From DTLC01 sp964555645 (GTDB lineage: Bacteria; Verrucomicrobiota; Verrucomicrobiia; Limisphaerales; DTLC01): 64,000 bases of DNA. Shown piece after piece: positions 35,990-44,170 of this stretch. The notes beneath the pieces were generated by a model. That model worked only from the letters and a program-made list of their open reading frames with translations, ran no database searches and had not been told where the DNA came from. Numbering within the stretch: the stretch's first letter is position 1; every line of letters starts with the position of its first letter. Made by a program: the position numbers and the translations under genes. Location: positions 1-64,000 of the forward strand of contig CAZKTA010000003.1 of assembly GCA_964555645.1 (NCBI GenBank). Reading direction: 5' to 3'.

Positions 35990-37942
35990 TCAGAGTTTTA
36001 GCGGCCGCTTGAGTTTCCAACTCACACCAAAGGTAAACGTTTTTTTCTCCTCGTTTTCCTGAATCTCGGTGAAAAAGTCTGTTCCCTGTGGTTCCGTCAA
36101 CTGACTTGCCTTCAGCTCGTTTAAAAACATAAATGCAAGAGCCGAATCCGCAGATGCATCAACCGCCTTCAGACTAACCGCACCACAAACAAGAGTTATA
36201 ACCGACACTTCAGTCGGTGCTCCGGCTAAAGGCTGTTCAACTCCCGGCTCTGCCATAGGTGTAGGCTGGCCTTCAACATAGGGTGTCGCCAGCGGTCCAC
36301 CCAGTTCAGGACCGTACCTGCGTGCCTCGGGTGGCAGTTCTCCCATCGGGCCCCCGTACTGCCTTGGCCTACCCAAATCAACCTCGGCAGGCCGCCTTTC
36401 CCAGGGCGGTATGGTAGGGCCTCCAGGCCACATCTCGGTGGGGCTCGCCATGACTTTTGCAGGCTCACCTGTTACGAACCGTTCAACCCAAATACCAGCA
36501 TCGGTGTTGAACCTGAGCCTGGCGGCATCTTCAACCCGCATAAGCACGCGTCGCAACTCGCTCATTACGTCAACCCAGTAGTACTTGTCCTGCAACCATG
36601 TGGCAAGCTGCTGGCTCCTCTGTAGAAGCTGCTCACGCTCGTGCATGACCTCATTAAACTGGTCAGCCTTAGCTCTTAGCTCCCCCAATCCGGGTTCGTT
36701 CTTTGTCGGGTCACCGCGTTGCACAAGCTCTAGCTGTGCGTGTTTAACCTTGGCAAGCTTGTTGAACAGGTATCCTGTGGCAAAAACAACTGCCGCCAAA
36801 CTAAGTACTGTGAACACAAAATAAGGTTTCTTTTCCTCAAACGCCTGCCAGCGGCGTGTACCGGCGGGCAACAGGTTTAGCTCGATCGGGCAATGCGCAA
36901 GGTTCCGCAGCCCCACACCCACCACCTCGCCAAACGCATGTGCGACATGTGAAAGCTCTTCCAAGTTAACCGACGGATCAATTTGAACGCTCCTAAACGG
37001 GTTGAAGTACTCGACCGGCACATTGAGTTTTTCGGCAAAAAACTGCGCCGTGTATGTCATTATCGAGCCGCCCCCGGCAAGCAACACGCGTTGTGGGGCC
37101 GACCCACCGTGCTGACCACGATAAAATTGCAGCGTCTGATTGATCTGGATGTGGAGCCGAGTCATGAACTGGCGCGCTATCTTTGCAATTGCAGCTTGCT
37201 GCGGGCTTTCGGGTTCCTCGTATGCTCCGCCCAAGCTCACGAATCCCTCGGTTATCTTGAGCCGCTCGGCTTCGGCAAAGGGCAACTTCGATTCATGCGA
37301 AAAATCCTGCGTGATTGCATTTGCGCCAATATTGATTGTCCTTGAGAAAAACCTGTTCTTCTCGAAGAAAAGCACGTTACTTGTCTTTGCTCCTATATCC
37401 AGCAACATTGTGCACTCGTCAGGCTCGCCATAGTTGTACCTGAACGCATTGCAAAGCGCCGCAGGTGATGCATCGGCCAATTGCACGCGCAACCCGGATT
37501 TTTCAGCAACCCGAAACAACCCCTCCACAACGTCCGTGCGCATGGCTACAAGCAAAACTTCCAGTTCGTTGCCCGGTGTCGTGCCAAGTATCTGATAGTC
37601 CCAAACAACTTCCTCAAGCGGGAAAGGCACGTTTTGCTTCGCCTCGAACTCGATCATCTTTGTGACCTTGCCGGTCTCAACTGGCGGCAGCTTGATGAAC
37701 TTGGAAAACACCTGTGAGCCGGGTGCGCAGATGTTTACCTCTTTTGGCGCCCCGGACATTTCATTCATCAGTTCCTGCAGCGCTTTTTGAAGTGCAGCCT
37801 CGCGTTTTGCCTCTTGCGACCCCTCGGGCCCGAGCGGCTTCATACCGAACCGCCTCAAGACAAGCCCGCCGGCTTCGCTCAGCTCAAACTCGGCGAGTTT
37901 GACACTGCCAGCGCCATAATCAACCGCCAGAAACGGTTTCAT
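35990..37942 (-). CDS. pilM: PilM-PilN fusion protein of the type IV pilus-like apparatus
   Basis: A 650-residue protein. Residues 1-345 are a PilM actin-like ATPase fold: VDYGAGSVKLAEF, LLDIGAKTSNVLFF (181-193), and VLLAGGGSIMTYTAQFF. ELNLLPAG at 354-361 matches the INLLP-type motif at the N-terminus of PilN, which docks on PilM. A transmembrane segment at 374-393 follows, then a coiled coil and a periplasmic domain, so the PilN unit is covalently attached. In ordinary pili the two are separate. It is the first gene of the minus-strand pilus operon and is divergent from trpB2. Confidence 0.85.
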   Translation of the reverse strand: MKPFLAVDYGAGSVKLAEFELSEAGGLVLRRFGMKPLGPEGSQEAKREAALQKALQELMNEMSGAPKEVNICAPGSQVFSKFIKLPPVETGKVTKMIEFEAKQNVPFPLEEVVWDYQILGTTPGNELEVLLVAMRTDVVEGLFRVAEKSGLRVQLADASPAALCNAFRYNYGEPDECTMLLDIGAKTSNVLFFEKNRFFSRTINIGANAITQDFSHESKLPFAEAERLKITEGFVSLGGAYEEPESPQQAAIAKIARQFMTRLHIQINQTLQFYRGQHGGSAPQRVLLAGGGSIMTYTAQFFAEKLNVPVEYFNPFRSVQIDPSVNLEELSHVAHAFGEVVGVGLRNLAHCPIELNLLPAGTRRWQAFEEKKPYFVFTVLSLAAVVFATGYLFNKLAKVKHAQLELVQRGDPTKNEPGLGELRAKADQFNEVMHEREQLLQRSQQLATWLQDKYYWVDVMSELRRVLMRVEDAARLRFNTDAGIWVERFVTGEPAKVMASPTEMWPGGPTIPPWERRPAEVDLGRPRQYGGPMGELPPEARRYGPELGGPLATPYVEGQPTPMAEPGVEQPLAGAPTEVSVITLVCGAVSLKAVDASADSALAFMFLNELKASQLTEPQGTDFFTEIQENEEKKTFTFGVSWKLKRPLKL

Positions 37943-38127
37943 AATTGAAACTTAACAATAGCAAAACGTGCCTGCCGGGATAAAACTTGCCTCTCAAGCG
38001 ACCCAACAATGCAACGGTCCAACTTCGTTACTACAAAGCGCAATTTTGGTCAAACACAAAATATTTTTCGTGACTACGCGCGGGTGCACTGGTAAAAGTC
38101 TGTCGCCAAAAGATAATTTAAAAAACT

Positions 38128-39447
38128 ATGAACCAACAGATTACCTTTCCGTTATCAGCGTCTGAGTTACCCACACACTGGTACAACCTGCTGGCTGATT
38201 TTCCCGAGCCGGTGCCACCGCCGTTGCATCCGGGAACAAAACAACCCGTCACGCCCGATATGCTCGCAGCGGTGTTCCCAGAAAACCTGATCTTGCAGGA
38301 GGTAAGCACAGACCGATGGGTCGAGATACCTGAGCCGGTGCGCGAGGTTTACAACCTATACCGGCCCACACCGTTGATCCGCGCCGTACGGCTCGAGCGC
38401 GCCCTCCAAACCCCGGCGCATATTTACTTTAAATACGAAGGAGTCAGCCCGGCCGGCAGCCACAAACCCAACACCGCAATTGCGCAAGCATACTATAACA
38501 AGATTGCTGGCACAAAACGGCTTACAACCGAGACTGGCGCAGGGCAGTGGGGGTCGTCGCTTGCGTTAGCCTGCCGGTTGTTTGGACTCGAATGCACGGT
38601 TTACATGGTCAGAGTCAGCTTTGAACAAAAACCATATCGCAAATTACTGATGCAAACCTGGGGTGCTGCAGTCTATCCAAGCCCGAGCGACAAGACCGAG
38701 TTCGGTCGCAAAGTGCTTGCTGAAGACCCGAGCTCCCCCGGGAGTCTCGGCATAGCAATCAGCGAGGCAATCGAGGACGCTGTAAAAAGCAAAGACGCAA
38801 AGTATTCGCTGGGCAGTGTGCTAAACCATGTCTGCTTGCACCAGACAATTATCGGCCAAGAAGCAATCAAGCAAATGGAAATGGCCGGTGAAGAACCCGA
38901 TGTAATCATCGGTTGCATAGGTGGTGGGAGTAACTTCGCTGGACTGAGCTTCCCGTTCATTCGCAAGAAAATCACCGAGAAAAAACCGTATCGTGTCATC
39001 GCAGTCGAACCTACTTCATGCCCGTCTGTGACAAAAGGCGAGCTGCGGTACGACTTTGGCGATACAGCAGAAATGACGCCGCTACTTATGATGTACACAC
39101 TTGGACACAATTTCATGCCACCGCGCATTCACGCAGGCGGTTTGCGGTACCATGGCATGGCGCCTATGGTCAGCCACTGCGTTAAACTCGGGTTAATGGA
39201 GGCGGTGGCTTACCCGCAAACGAAAGTGTTCGAGGCAGCCGTTATGTTCGCACGCACAGAGGGCATAGTACCCGCCCCTGAGCCGGCTCATGCAATCCGG
39301 GCCGTTATTGACGAGGCCATCAAATGCCGCCAGGAAGGCCGCAAACGCGTGATTCTGTTTAACTTGTGCGGCCATGGCCTGCTTGACCTTTCGGCTTACG
39401 ACAGTTATCTATCGGGCAAAATGAAAGACGTTGAAGAAGGTAACTAG
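38128..39447 (+). CDS. Tryptophan synthase beta-like PLP enzyme, TrpB2 type
   Basis: A 439-residue pyridoxal-phosphate enzyme. The PLP lysine is in GVSPAGSHKPNTA, the tail region ETGAGQWGSS is typical, and the GCIGGGSNFAG loop binds the phosphate. Length and the long N-terminal region (TPLIRAVRLERAL) fit TrpB2 rather than TrpB1. TrpB2 proteins work without a dedicated alpha subunit, using indole or related substrates; no trpA is nearby. It is divergent from pilM, with 185 bases between starts. It may be co-transcribed with the outer-membrane protein gene 37 bases downstream. Confidence 0.9.
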   Translation: MNQQITFPLSASELPTHWYNLLADFPEPVPPPLHPGTKQPVTPDMLAAVFPENLILQEVSTDRWVEIPEPVREVYNLYRPTPLIRAVRLERALQTPAHIYFKYEGVSPAGSHKPNTAIAQAYYNKIAGTKRLTTETGAGQWGSSLALACRLFGLECTVYMVRVSFEQKPYRKLLMQTWGAAVYPSPSDKTEFGRKVLAEDPSSPGSLGIAISEAIEDAVKSKDAKYSLGSVLNHVCLHQTIIGQEAIKQMEMAGEEPDVIIGCIGGGSNFAGLSFPFIRKKITEKKPYRVIAVEPTSCPSVTKGELRYDFGDTAEMTPLLMMYTLGHNFMPPRIHAGGLRYHGMAPMVSHCVKLGLMEAVAYPQTKVFEAAVMFARTEGIVPAPEPAHAIRAVIDEAIKCRQEGRKRVILFNLCGHGLLDLSAYDSYLSGKMKDVEEGN

Positions 39448-39484
39448 AACGCTAAACCACTAACCAATAAACATCATTGCTCAA

Positions 39485-40372
39485 ATGAAAACACATGTTC
39501 GATTCGTGACGTTTGTGATCATGCTAACTGCAGTACCGTGCTTGCTTAAAGCACAACCTACGGCGCATTACGTGCCAGGAGTGGAAGGAATAAAAGCTGG
39601 AACACTTCCGCCCCCGGGCATTTACGTGCGTGATTACAACGTGTTCTATTTCGCCGACCGGCTCAACAATGAAGACGGCGACGAAATCCCGGGCCTTGAC
39701 CCCGAAGTGTTCATATACGCGAACGTGCCAAGGGTCGTCTGGATAACAGATCAGAAATTGTTGGGCGGGTTCGTCGGGATGGATGCACTCATACCGCTGC
39801 AATATACCAGCATCAAAATGGGCGGGTTTGACGACTCCACCTTTGGTGTGGGTGATATGTTTGTCGAGGGCACGCTTTCGTGGCACACTGAACAGTATGA
39901 CGCTGCAATTGGCTACGGCATCTTCGCGCCGACTGGGGATTTCTCGGCCACCAACCCAACCCGCCCAGGCCTCGGCTATTGGACACATATGATCACCGTT
40001 GGCGCCACATGGTACATGGGTGAAAACCGGCAGTGGAACCTCTCAGTGCTCAACCGTTACGAAATTAACCACAGACAAAAAGACACCGATATTACCCCTG
40101 GCCATGCGTACACGCTCGAATGGGGCCTCGGCTACGGGGTTGCGCAAAACATCGAATTGGGCGTTGTCGGGTACTACCAGCAACAAATCACAAAAGACAG
40201 CGGCCCGGGCTCAACCGACATAAAAGACAATGTGGTGGCCGTTGGTCCTGAACTAAACGCGTTTTGGCCAAAGCTCGGTGTGTTTACATCTGTGCGTTAC
40301 AATTACGAAATTGCTTCCGAGGCCAGGTTGCAAGGCCACACTGTGACACTAACGCTCACCAAGCGGCTGTAG
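39485..40372 (+). CDS. Outer-membrane beta-barrel of the SphA/phenol MetA-pathway family
   Basis: A 295-residue protein with a signal peptide (FVTFVIMLTAVPCLLKAQ) and a pattern of alternating amphipathic strands to the end. The segments YDAAIGYGIFAPTGDF, GLGYWTHMITVGATWYMG, and LGYGVAQNIELGVVGYYQQQ fit the family of outer-membrane proteins named for a phenol-degradation cluster. It ends TLTLTKRL rather than with a terminal aromatic. Substrate is unknown and the aromatic-degradation label is probably misleading. A strong terminator lies 24 bases after its stop, so it ends the transcription unit. Confidence 0.82.
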   Translation: MKTHVRFVTFVIMLTAVPCLLKAQPTAHYVPGVEGIKAGTLPPPGIYVRDYNVFYFADRLNNEDGDEIPGLDPEVFIYANVPRVVWITDQKLLGGFVGMDALIPLQYTSIKMGGFDDSTFGVGDMFVEGTLSWHTEQYDAAIGYGIFAPTGDFSATNPTRPGLGYWTHMITVGATWYMGENRQWNLSVLNRYEINHRQKDTDITPGHAYTLEWGLGYGVAQNIELGVVGYYQQQITKDSGPGSTDIKDNVVAVGPELNAFWPKLGVFTSVRYNYEIASEARLQGHTVTLTLTKRL

Positions 40373-40396
40373 TCACTACTGCAGCTAGCTAACAGT

Positions 40397-40434
40397 AAGG
40401 CGCAGGGAACAATGCCCCCCTGCGCCTTTCATTT
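40397..40434 (+). terminator. Rho-independent terminator after the outer-membrane protein gene
   Basis: A perfect 11-bp stem (AAGGCGCAGGG at 40397-40407 with CCCTGCGCCTT at 40418-40428) encloses a 10-base loop, and TCATTTT follows. It marks the end of the trpB2/outer-membrane protein transcript. The rest of the 40373-40741 gap shows nothing further; it must include the promoter for the serine palmitoyltransferase gene. Confidence 0.88.
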
Positions 40435-40741
40435 TAACGACAGCCTAACCGAAATTGGCACAAGACATCTCAACGGTTCGGCTCAAGAGATCAAAACAGT
40501 CTTGACACTACACACGCACTGCACAGAAGCTGTCCCCAACTGGACCCCAAAACCGGCGCAGACCCGAGCTGTATTCATGAACAGCGCCAACAAAGAGTCA
40601 TGGTCCAGTCAATAACCTGGAACAATAAGTGTGGTTGAATAAAACTGAGACGAACGCCATAATGGCAACAACGCACCTTATTTGCTGATTGAGTGCGGTC
40701 TGGGGTCTGCGGAATCAAAAAAGCTAGAACCAGTTTTACGT

Positions 40742-42058
40742 ATGATACGCCAACAAGATTCTCAGAACAAAGTGCACGATGCCAAAACGGCCGGACAGAC
40801 TGATGCAAATTGCGTGTCTGTACACACCGGCACGGTCGCGAACACGGTGTGTACCGCCGAGCCGGTCCCTAAAACCCCGTCAATCCTGAACAAGGCAAAA
40901 GAATTCAAAAGCGCTGCTCAAGCACGCGCGATGGGGATTTATCCGTACTTCCGCATGATTTCTTCGGCGCAGGACACTGAGGTGGTCATCGGCGGGCGCA
41001 AAGTGTTAATGCTCGGGTCCAACAGCTACCTTGGCCTGACGAATCACCCAAAAATTAAGGAAGCCGCAAAAGCCGCAATAGAGAAATATGGCACCGGCTG
41101 CGCAGGTTCGCGTTTTCTGAACGGTACACTGGACATTCACATCCAACTCGAAGAAGCATTGGCGCAACTGGTCGGCAAGGAAGCGGTGCTGATTTACAGC
41201 ACCGGATTCCAGGTTAACTTGGGGGTGATCAGTGCGTTGGTGTCCAAAGGCGATTACGTGCTGGCAGACAAATGCGACCATGCTAGCATTATTGACGGAT
41301 GCAACCTTTGCCAGGGGGAATTCTTGAGATTTCCACATCGTGACATGGCTGCACTAGAAGCGCGTTTGCAGAAAATTGACCCGGACGCAGGCAAACTGAT
41401 CGTCGTTGACGGCATATTCAGCATGGAAGGTGATATCATCCAGTTACCCGAGCTGTGCCAGATTGCGCAAAAATACAACGCAGCCGTCATGGTTGACGAC
41501 GCACACGGCATTGGTGTGCTCGGCAAAAATGGCTCAGGCACATGCGATCATTTCGGCCTTACTGACCAGGTGCACCTTATCATGGGCACATTCAGCAAGT
41601 CACTGGCGAGCCTGGGCGGGTTCATTGCGGCCGATTTCGAGACGATTGACTATCTCAAACACCACTCGCGCTCGCTCATTTTCAGCGCGAGCATGAGCCC
41701 ACCAAATGCAGCCGCTGTCAAGGCTGCAATTGAGATAATGATATCTGAACCGGAGCGGATTCAACGGCTCTGGCACAATACGAACAGGATGAAACAAGGG
41801 TTGCTCTCGCTCGGATTTAACCTCGGCGCAACTGAAACACCAATCTTGCCGGTGTACTGCCGCGACTTGATGACCATGCTCAGGTTCTGCAAACGGCTCG
41901 AACAAGAAGGTGTGTTTGTCAATCCTGTTATGCCACCGGCGGTGCCACCTGGCCGTGAGCTGATTCGCATCAGCCTCATGGCAACTCACACTGACAACCA
42001 GATTGACTTTGCGCTCGAAAAACTCGCGAAGGTCGGTAAAGAACTGGGCTTGATTTAG
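40742..42058 (+). CDS. spt: Serine palmitoyltransferase (alpha-oxoamine synthase family)
   Basis: This PLP enzyme condenses serine with an acyl thioester to form 3-ketosphinganine, the entry step of sphingolipid synthesis. It has YPYFRMISSAQDTEV, LGSNSYLGLTNHP, GTGCAGSRFLNGT, DHASIIDGC, VMVDDAHGIGVLG, and the PLP lysine in GTFSKSLASLGG. From memory these blocks follow Bacteroidetes-type serine palmitoyltransferases more closely than KBL or BioF, though those relatives cannot be formally excluded. It is 438 residues from ATG 40742, with a polar N-terminal extension of about 50 residues. A TTG at 40682 is less likely. It is followed by a reductase, a PAP2 enzyme and a GNAT that together fit a ceramide pathway. 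Confidence 0.88.
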   Translation: MIRQQDSQNKVHDAKTAGQTDANCVSVHTGTVANTVCTAEPVPKTPSILNKAKEFKSAAQARAMGIYPYFRMISSAQDTEVVIGGRKVLMLGSNSYLGLTNHPKIKEAAKAAIEKYGTGCAGSRFLNGTLDIHIQLEEALAQLVGKEAVLIYSTGFQVNLGVISALVSKGDYVLADKCDHASIIDGCNLCQGEFLRFPHRDMAALEARLQKIDPDAGKLIVVDGIFSMEGDIIQLPELCQIAQKYNAAVMVDDAHGIGVLGKNGSGTCDHFGLTDQVHLIMGTFSKSLASLGGFIAADFETIDYLKHHSRSLIFSASMSPPNAAAVKAAIEIMISEPERIQRLWHNTNRMKQGLLSLGFNLGATETPILPVYCRDLMTMLRFCKRLEQEGVFVNPVMPPAVPPGRELIRISLMATHTDNQIDFALEKLAKVGKELGLI

Positions 42059-42124
42059 TTGAGTAGAAGGAACAAACCCGACTCTCACGGAACCGAGCGG
42101 GTCTGCCAACCAGCCTCTACTCGA

Positions 42125-43108
42125 ATGAAGGTTTTACTGACAGGGGCAACGGGTTTTGTTGGTAGCCATGTGCTCGACCGGTTGTGTGCGAAGGGGGTTT
42201 CAACTGCCGTCCTGCTGCGCAAGACCAGTAACACACGATTCATCGCCAATCACCTCGACAAAGTCGAGCTGCACTACGGCGAGGTAACAGATTTGCACAG
42301 CGTGAGCGGTGCGCTTGATGAGGTGACCCACGTTGTACATTGTGCAGGACTGACAAAGGCACTGAGGGTTGCTGATTTTTACCACGTTAATCACATTGGC
42401 ACGCGTGTGCTTGTGGAAGCTGTGAACAGGCGTGCCGGGCAAGTTCAGCGCCTGCTTCATGTTTCAAGTCTCGCGGCTATGGGCCCGGTTAAACCCGGTC
42501 AACGCGCGCATGAAGGTGACACACCTCAACCGGTCTCACACTACGGAAAGAGCAAGCTCGCAGGCGAACTGGAAGTTAAACAGAACTGCAAGGTTGAGTT
42601 TGTTATTCTGCGGCCCCCGGCGGTTTATGGACCACGGGACGACGGGTTTTTGCCATTGTTCCGGACGATCAACCGGCATTGCCGTCCGGTGCTTTGGGGC
42701 GGAATAAAACAACTAAGCCTCGTGTTTGTGAATGACCTTGCCGAGGCAATTGTGGACTGTCTGCTGCACCCGGCTGCGGCGGGCAAAACCTATTTCATTG
42801 CAAACCGTGAAATTGTGCCCCCAGACGAGTTCACAAAACAAATTGCAAAGCACTTGAACACCTGGACTGTCCCTGTTCTCATACCCGTGCCGATGCTCCT
42901 GCCATTGTTCGGTATGCTCGAGATAATTGCACTTCTGACAGGGCGAGCAACCATTATGACCACACAAAAATTTGCTGAGCTGCGTGCCTCGGCCTGGGTT
43001 TGTAACCCAACTCGGACGCAGACTGAGCTGGGCGTTAATTGTCCGACGTCACTCGAGACCGGTGTGGCAATAACAATTGACTGGTACCGGCAGCAAGGCT
43101 GGCTATGA
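42125..43108 (+). CDS. NAD(P)-dependent extended SDR, candidate 3-ketosphinganine/ceramide reductase
   Basis: A 327-residue protein of the NAD-dependent epimerase/dehydratase family with TGATGFVGSHV (nucleotide binding), HCAGLTKAL, a serine strand (LLHVSSLAAMG), and the YGKSK active-site Tyr/Lys. A hydrophobic segment near residues 258-276 (VPMLLPLFGMLEIIALL) suggests membrane association. Extended SDRs next to serine palmitoyltransferase reduce the keto group in the bacterial ceramide pathways of Bacteroides and Caulobacter. This is the basis of the call; the sequence alone only shows the SDR family. ATG 42125 is used, 66 bases after spt. Confidence 0.75.
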   Translation: MKVLLTGATGFVGSHVLDRLCAKGVSTAVLLRKTSNTRFIANHLDKVELHYGEVTDLHSVSGALDEVTHVVHCAGLTKALRVADFYHVNHIGTRVLVEAVNRRAGQVQRLLHVSSLAAMGPVKPGQRAHEGDTPQPVSHYGKSKLAGELEVKQNCKVEFVILRPPAVYGPRDDGFLPLFRTINRHCRPVLWGGIKQLSLVFVNDLAEAIVDCLLHPAAAGKTYFIANREIVPPDEFTKQIAKHLNTWTVPVLIPVPMLLPLFGMLEIIALLTGRATIMTTQKFAELRASAWVCNPTRTQTELGVNCPTSLETGVAITIDWYRQQGWL

Positions 43109-43195
43109 CGAAGGAAAAGCGCCGCTACGTTGCAGATGCATTAACACGTAAAAAACAACGTTGTATGGTTAAACACAGTGTGGCGTAGCTTGTCT

Positions 43196-44170
43196 ATGAA
43201 ACACTACACGTTTATCGACTACATCACCCAGGGCTATATTGCACTGGTGGCACTTATCATCCTTTTACTTCATGACGAAACCGTCCGCGCCTGGCCGTTG
43301 TTATTGCTGGCTCATTGCGCTTGTTTGGGACTTGTGCACTTGTTGATAAATGCATATGCCGCGCGCCCTCAACAACCGGTACTGAAGTTTCTAAGGCATT
43401 TTTATCCGATCTTGCTCTACACCGGGTTTTATCGTGAAACGGGGGTGCTGAACCAAATGGTTTACGTTGGTTATCTTGACCCGCTGTTCATCCGGCTCGA
43501 AGAATGGTTGTTCGGGTTGCAACCGAGCATAGAATTCATGCAGTTGCTACCGTACCGGTGGGCTGGGGAACTGTTTTACGCAGCCTATTTCTCATACTAC
43601 ATAATGATAACTGGCGTTGGGCTTGCGCTGTTTGTGCGCAACCAGCGCGAATTTAGCCATTACGTGTCAATCGTGTCATTCGTGTTTTACCTTTGCTATC
43701 TCACTTACATTTTTACACCTGTGATCGGGCCACGCCTGTTTTACCGGCCGATTGCAGGTTACCAATTACCCCCTGATGTAATGCCAAACCCATTACCGCC
43801 CATACCAGAACCGGTTCAATCAGCCGTTTTTTATAAAATCATGGCCGTTATCTACGAGATATTCGAGTCGCCGGGCGCGGCATTCCCGAGCAGTCACATA
43901 GCCGTTGCACTTGTCACACTCTATTTCTCGTTCAAATACCTGCGTTCAATCAGGCTTGTGCACACGGTTGCAGTTGTCCTGCTTTGTCTCTCAACAGTTT
44001 ACGGCCATTACCATTACGTAGTTGACGTTATCGGCGGAGCTATAACTGCGGTTGTGCTAGTGCCGCTGGGTAATTGGCTGTACGCGCGCGCTGAAGCGGT
44101 TGCTCATCGTGAGCCGAGCACTGAGCTCACCAGATTGGGGCCTCGGTCAGCTCAAAGCACACGCTCGTAA
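43196..44170 (+). CDS. PAP2-superfamily membrane enzyme, Aur1/Ipt1-like phosphotransferase
   Basis: A 324-residue multi-pass membrane protein with about six or seven hydrophobic helices. The conserved phosphatase block PSSHIAVALVTLYFS and the later GHYHYVVDVIGG (His plus Asp) mark the PAP2 catalytic site. The first conserved Arg block is unclear, as in the Aur1/Ipt1-like (PAP2_3) subgroup that transfers phosphoinositol or related head groups to ceramide. Its position after spt and the SDR supports phosphosphingolipid head-group addition. ATG 43196 is preferred over GTG 43178. Its 3' end overlaps the convergent GNAT gene by 19 bases. Confidence 0.78.
   Translation: MKHYTFIDYITQGYIALVALIILLLHDETVRAWPLLLLAHCACLGLVHLLINAYAARPQQPVLKFLRHFYPILLYTGFYRETGVLNQMVYVGYLDPLFIRLEEWLFGLQPSIEFMQLLPYRWAGELFYAAYFSYYIMITGVGLALFVRNQREFSHYVSIVSFVFYLCYLTYIFTPVIGPRLFYRPIAGYQLPPDVMPNPLPPIPEPVQSAVFYKIMAVIYEIFESPGAAFPSSHIAVALVTLYFSFKYLRSIRLVHTVAVVLLCLSTVYGHYHYVVDVIGGAITAVVLVPLGNWLYARAEAVAHREPSTELTRLGPRSAQSTRS

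Noticed and set aside
39485..40372. Role in phenol degradation for the outer-membrane protein
   Set aside because: The family name comes from one cluster; no aromatic-degradation genes are nearby.
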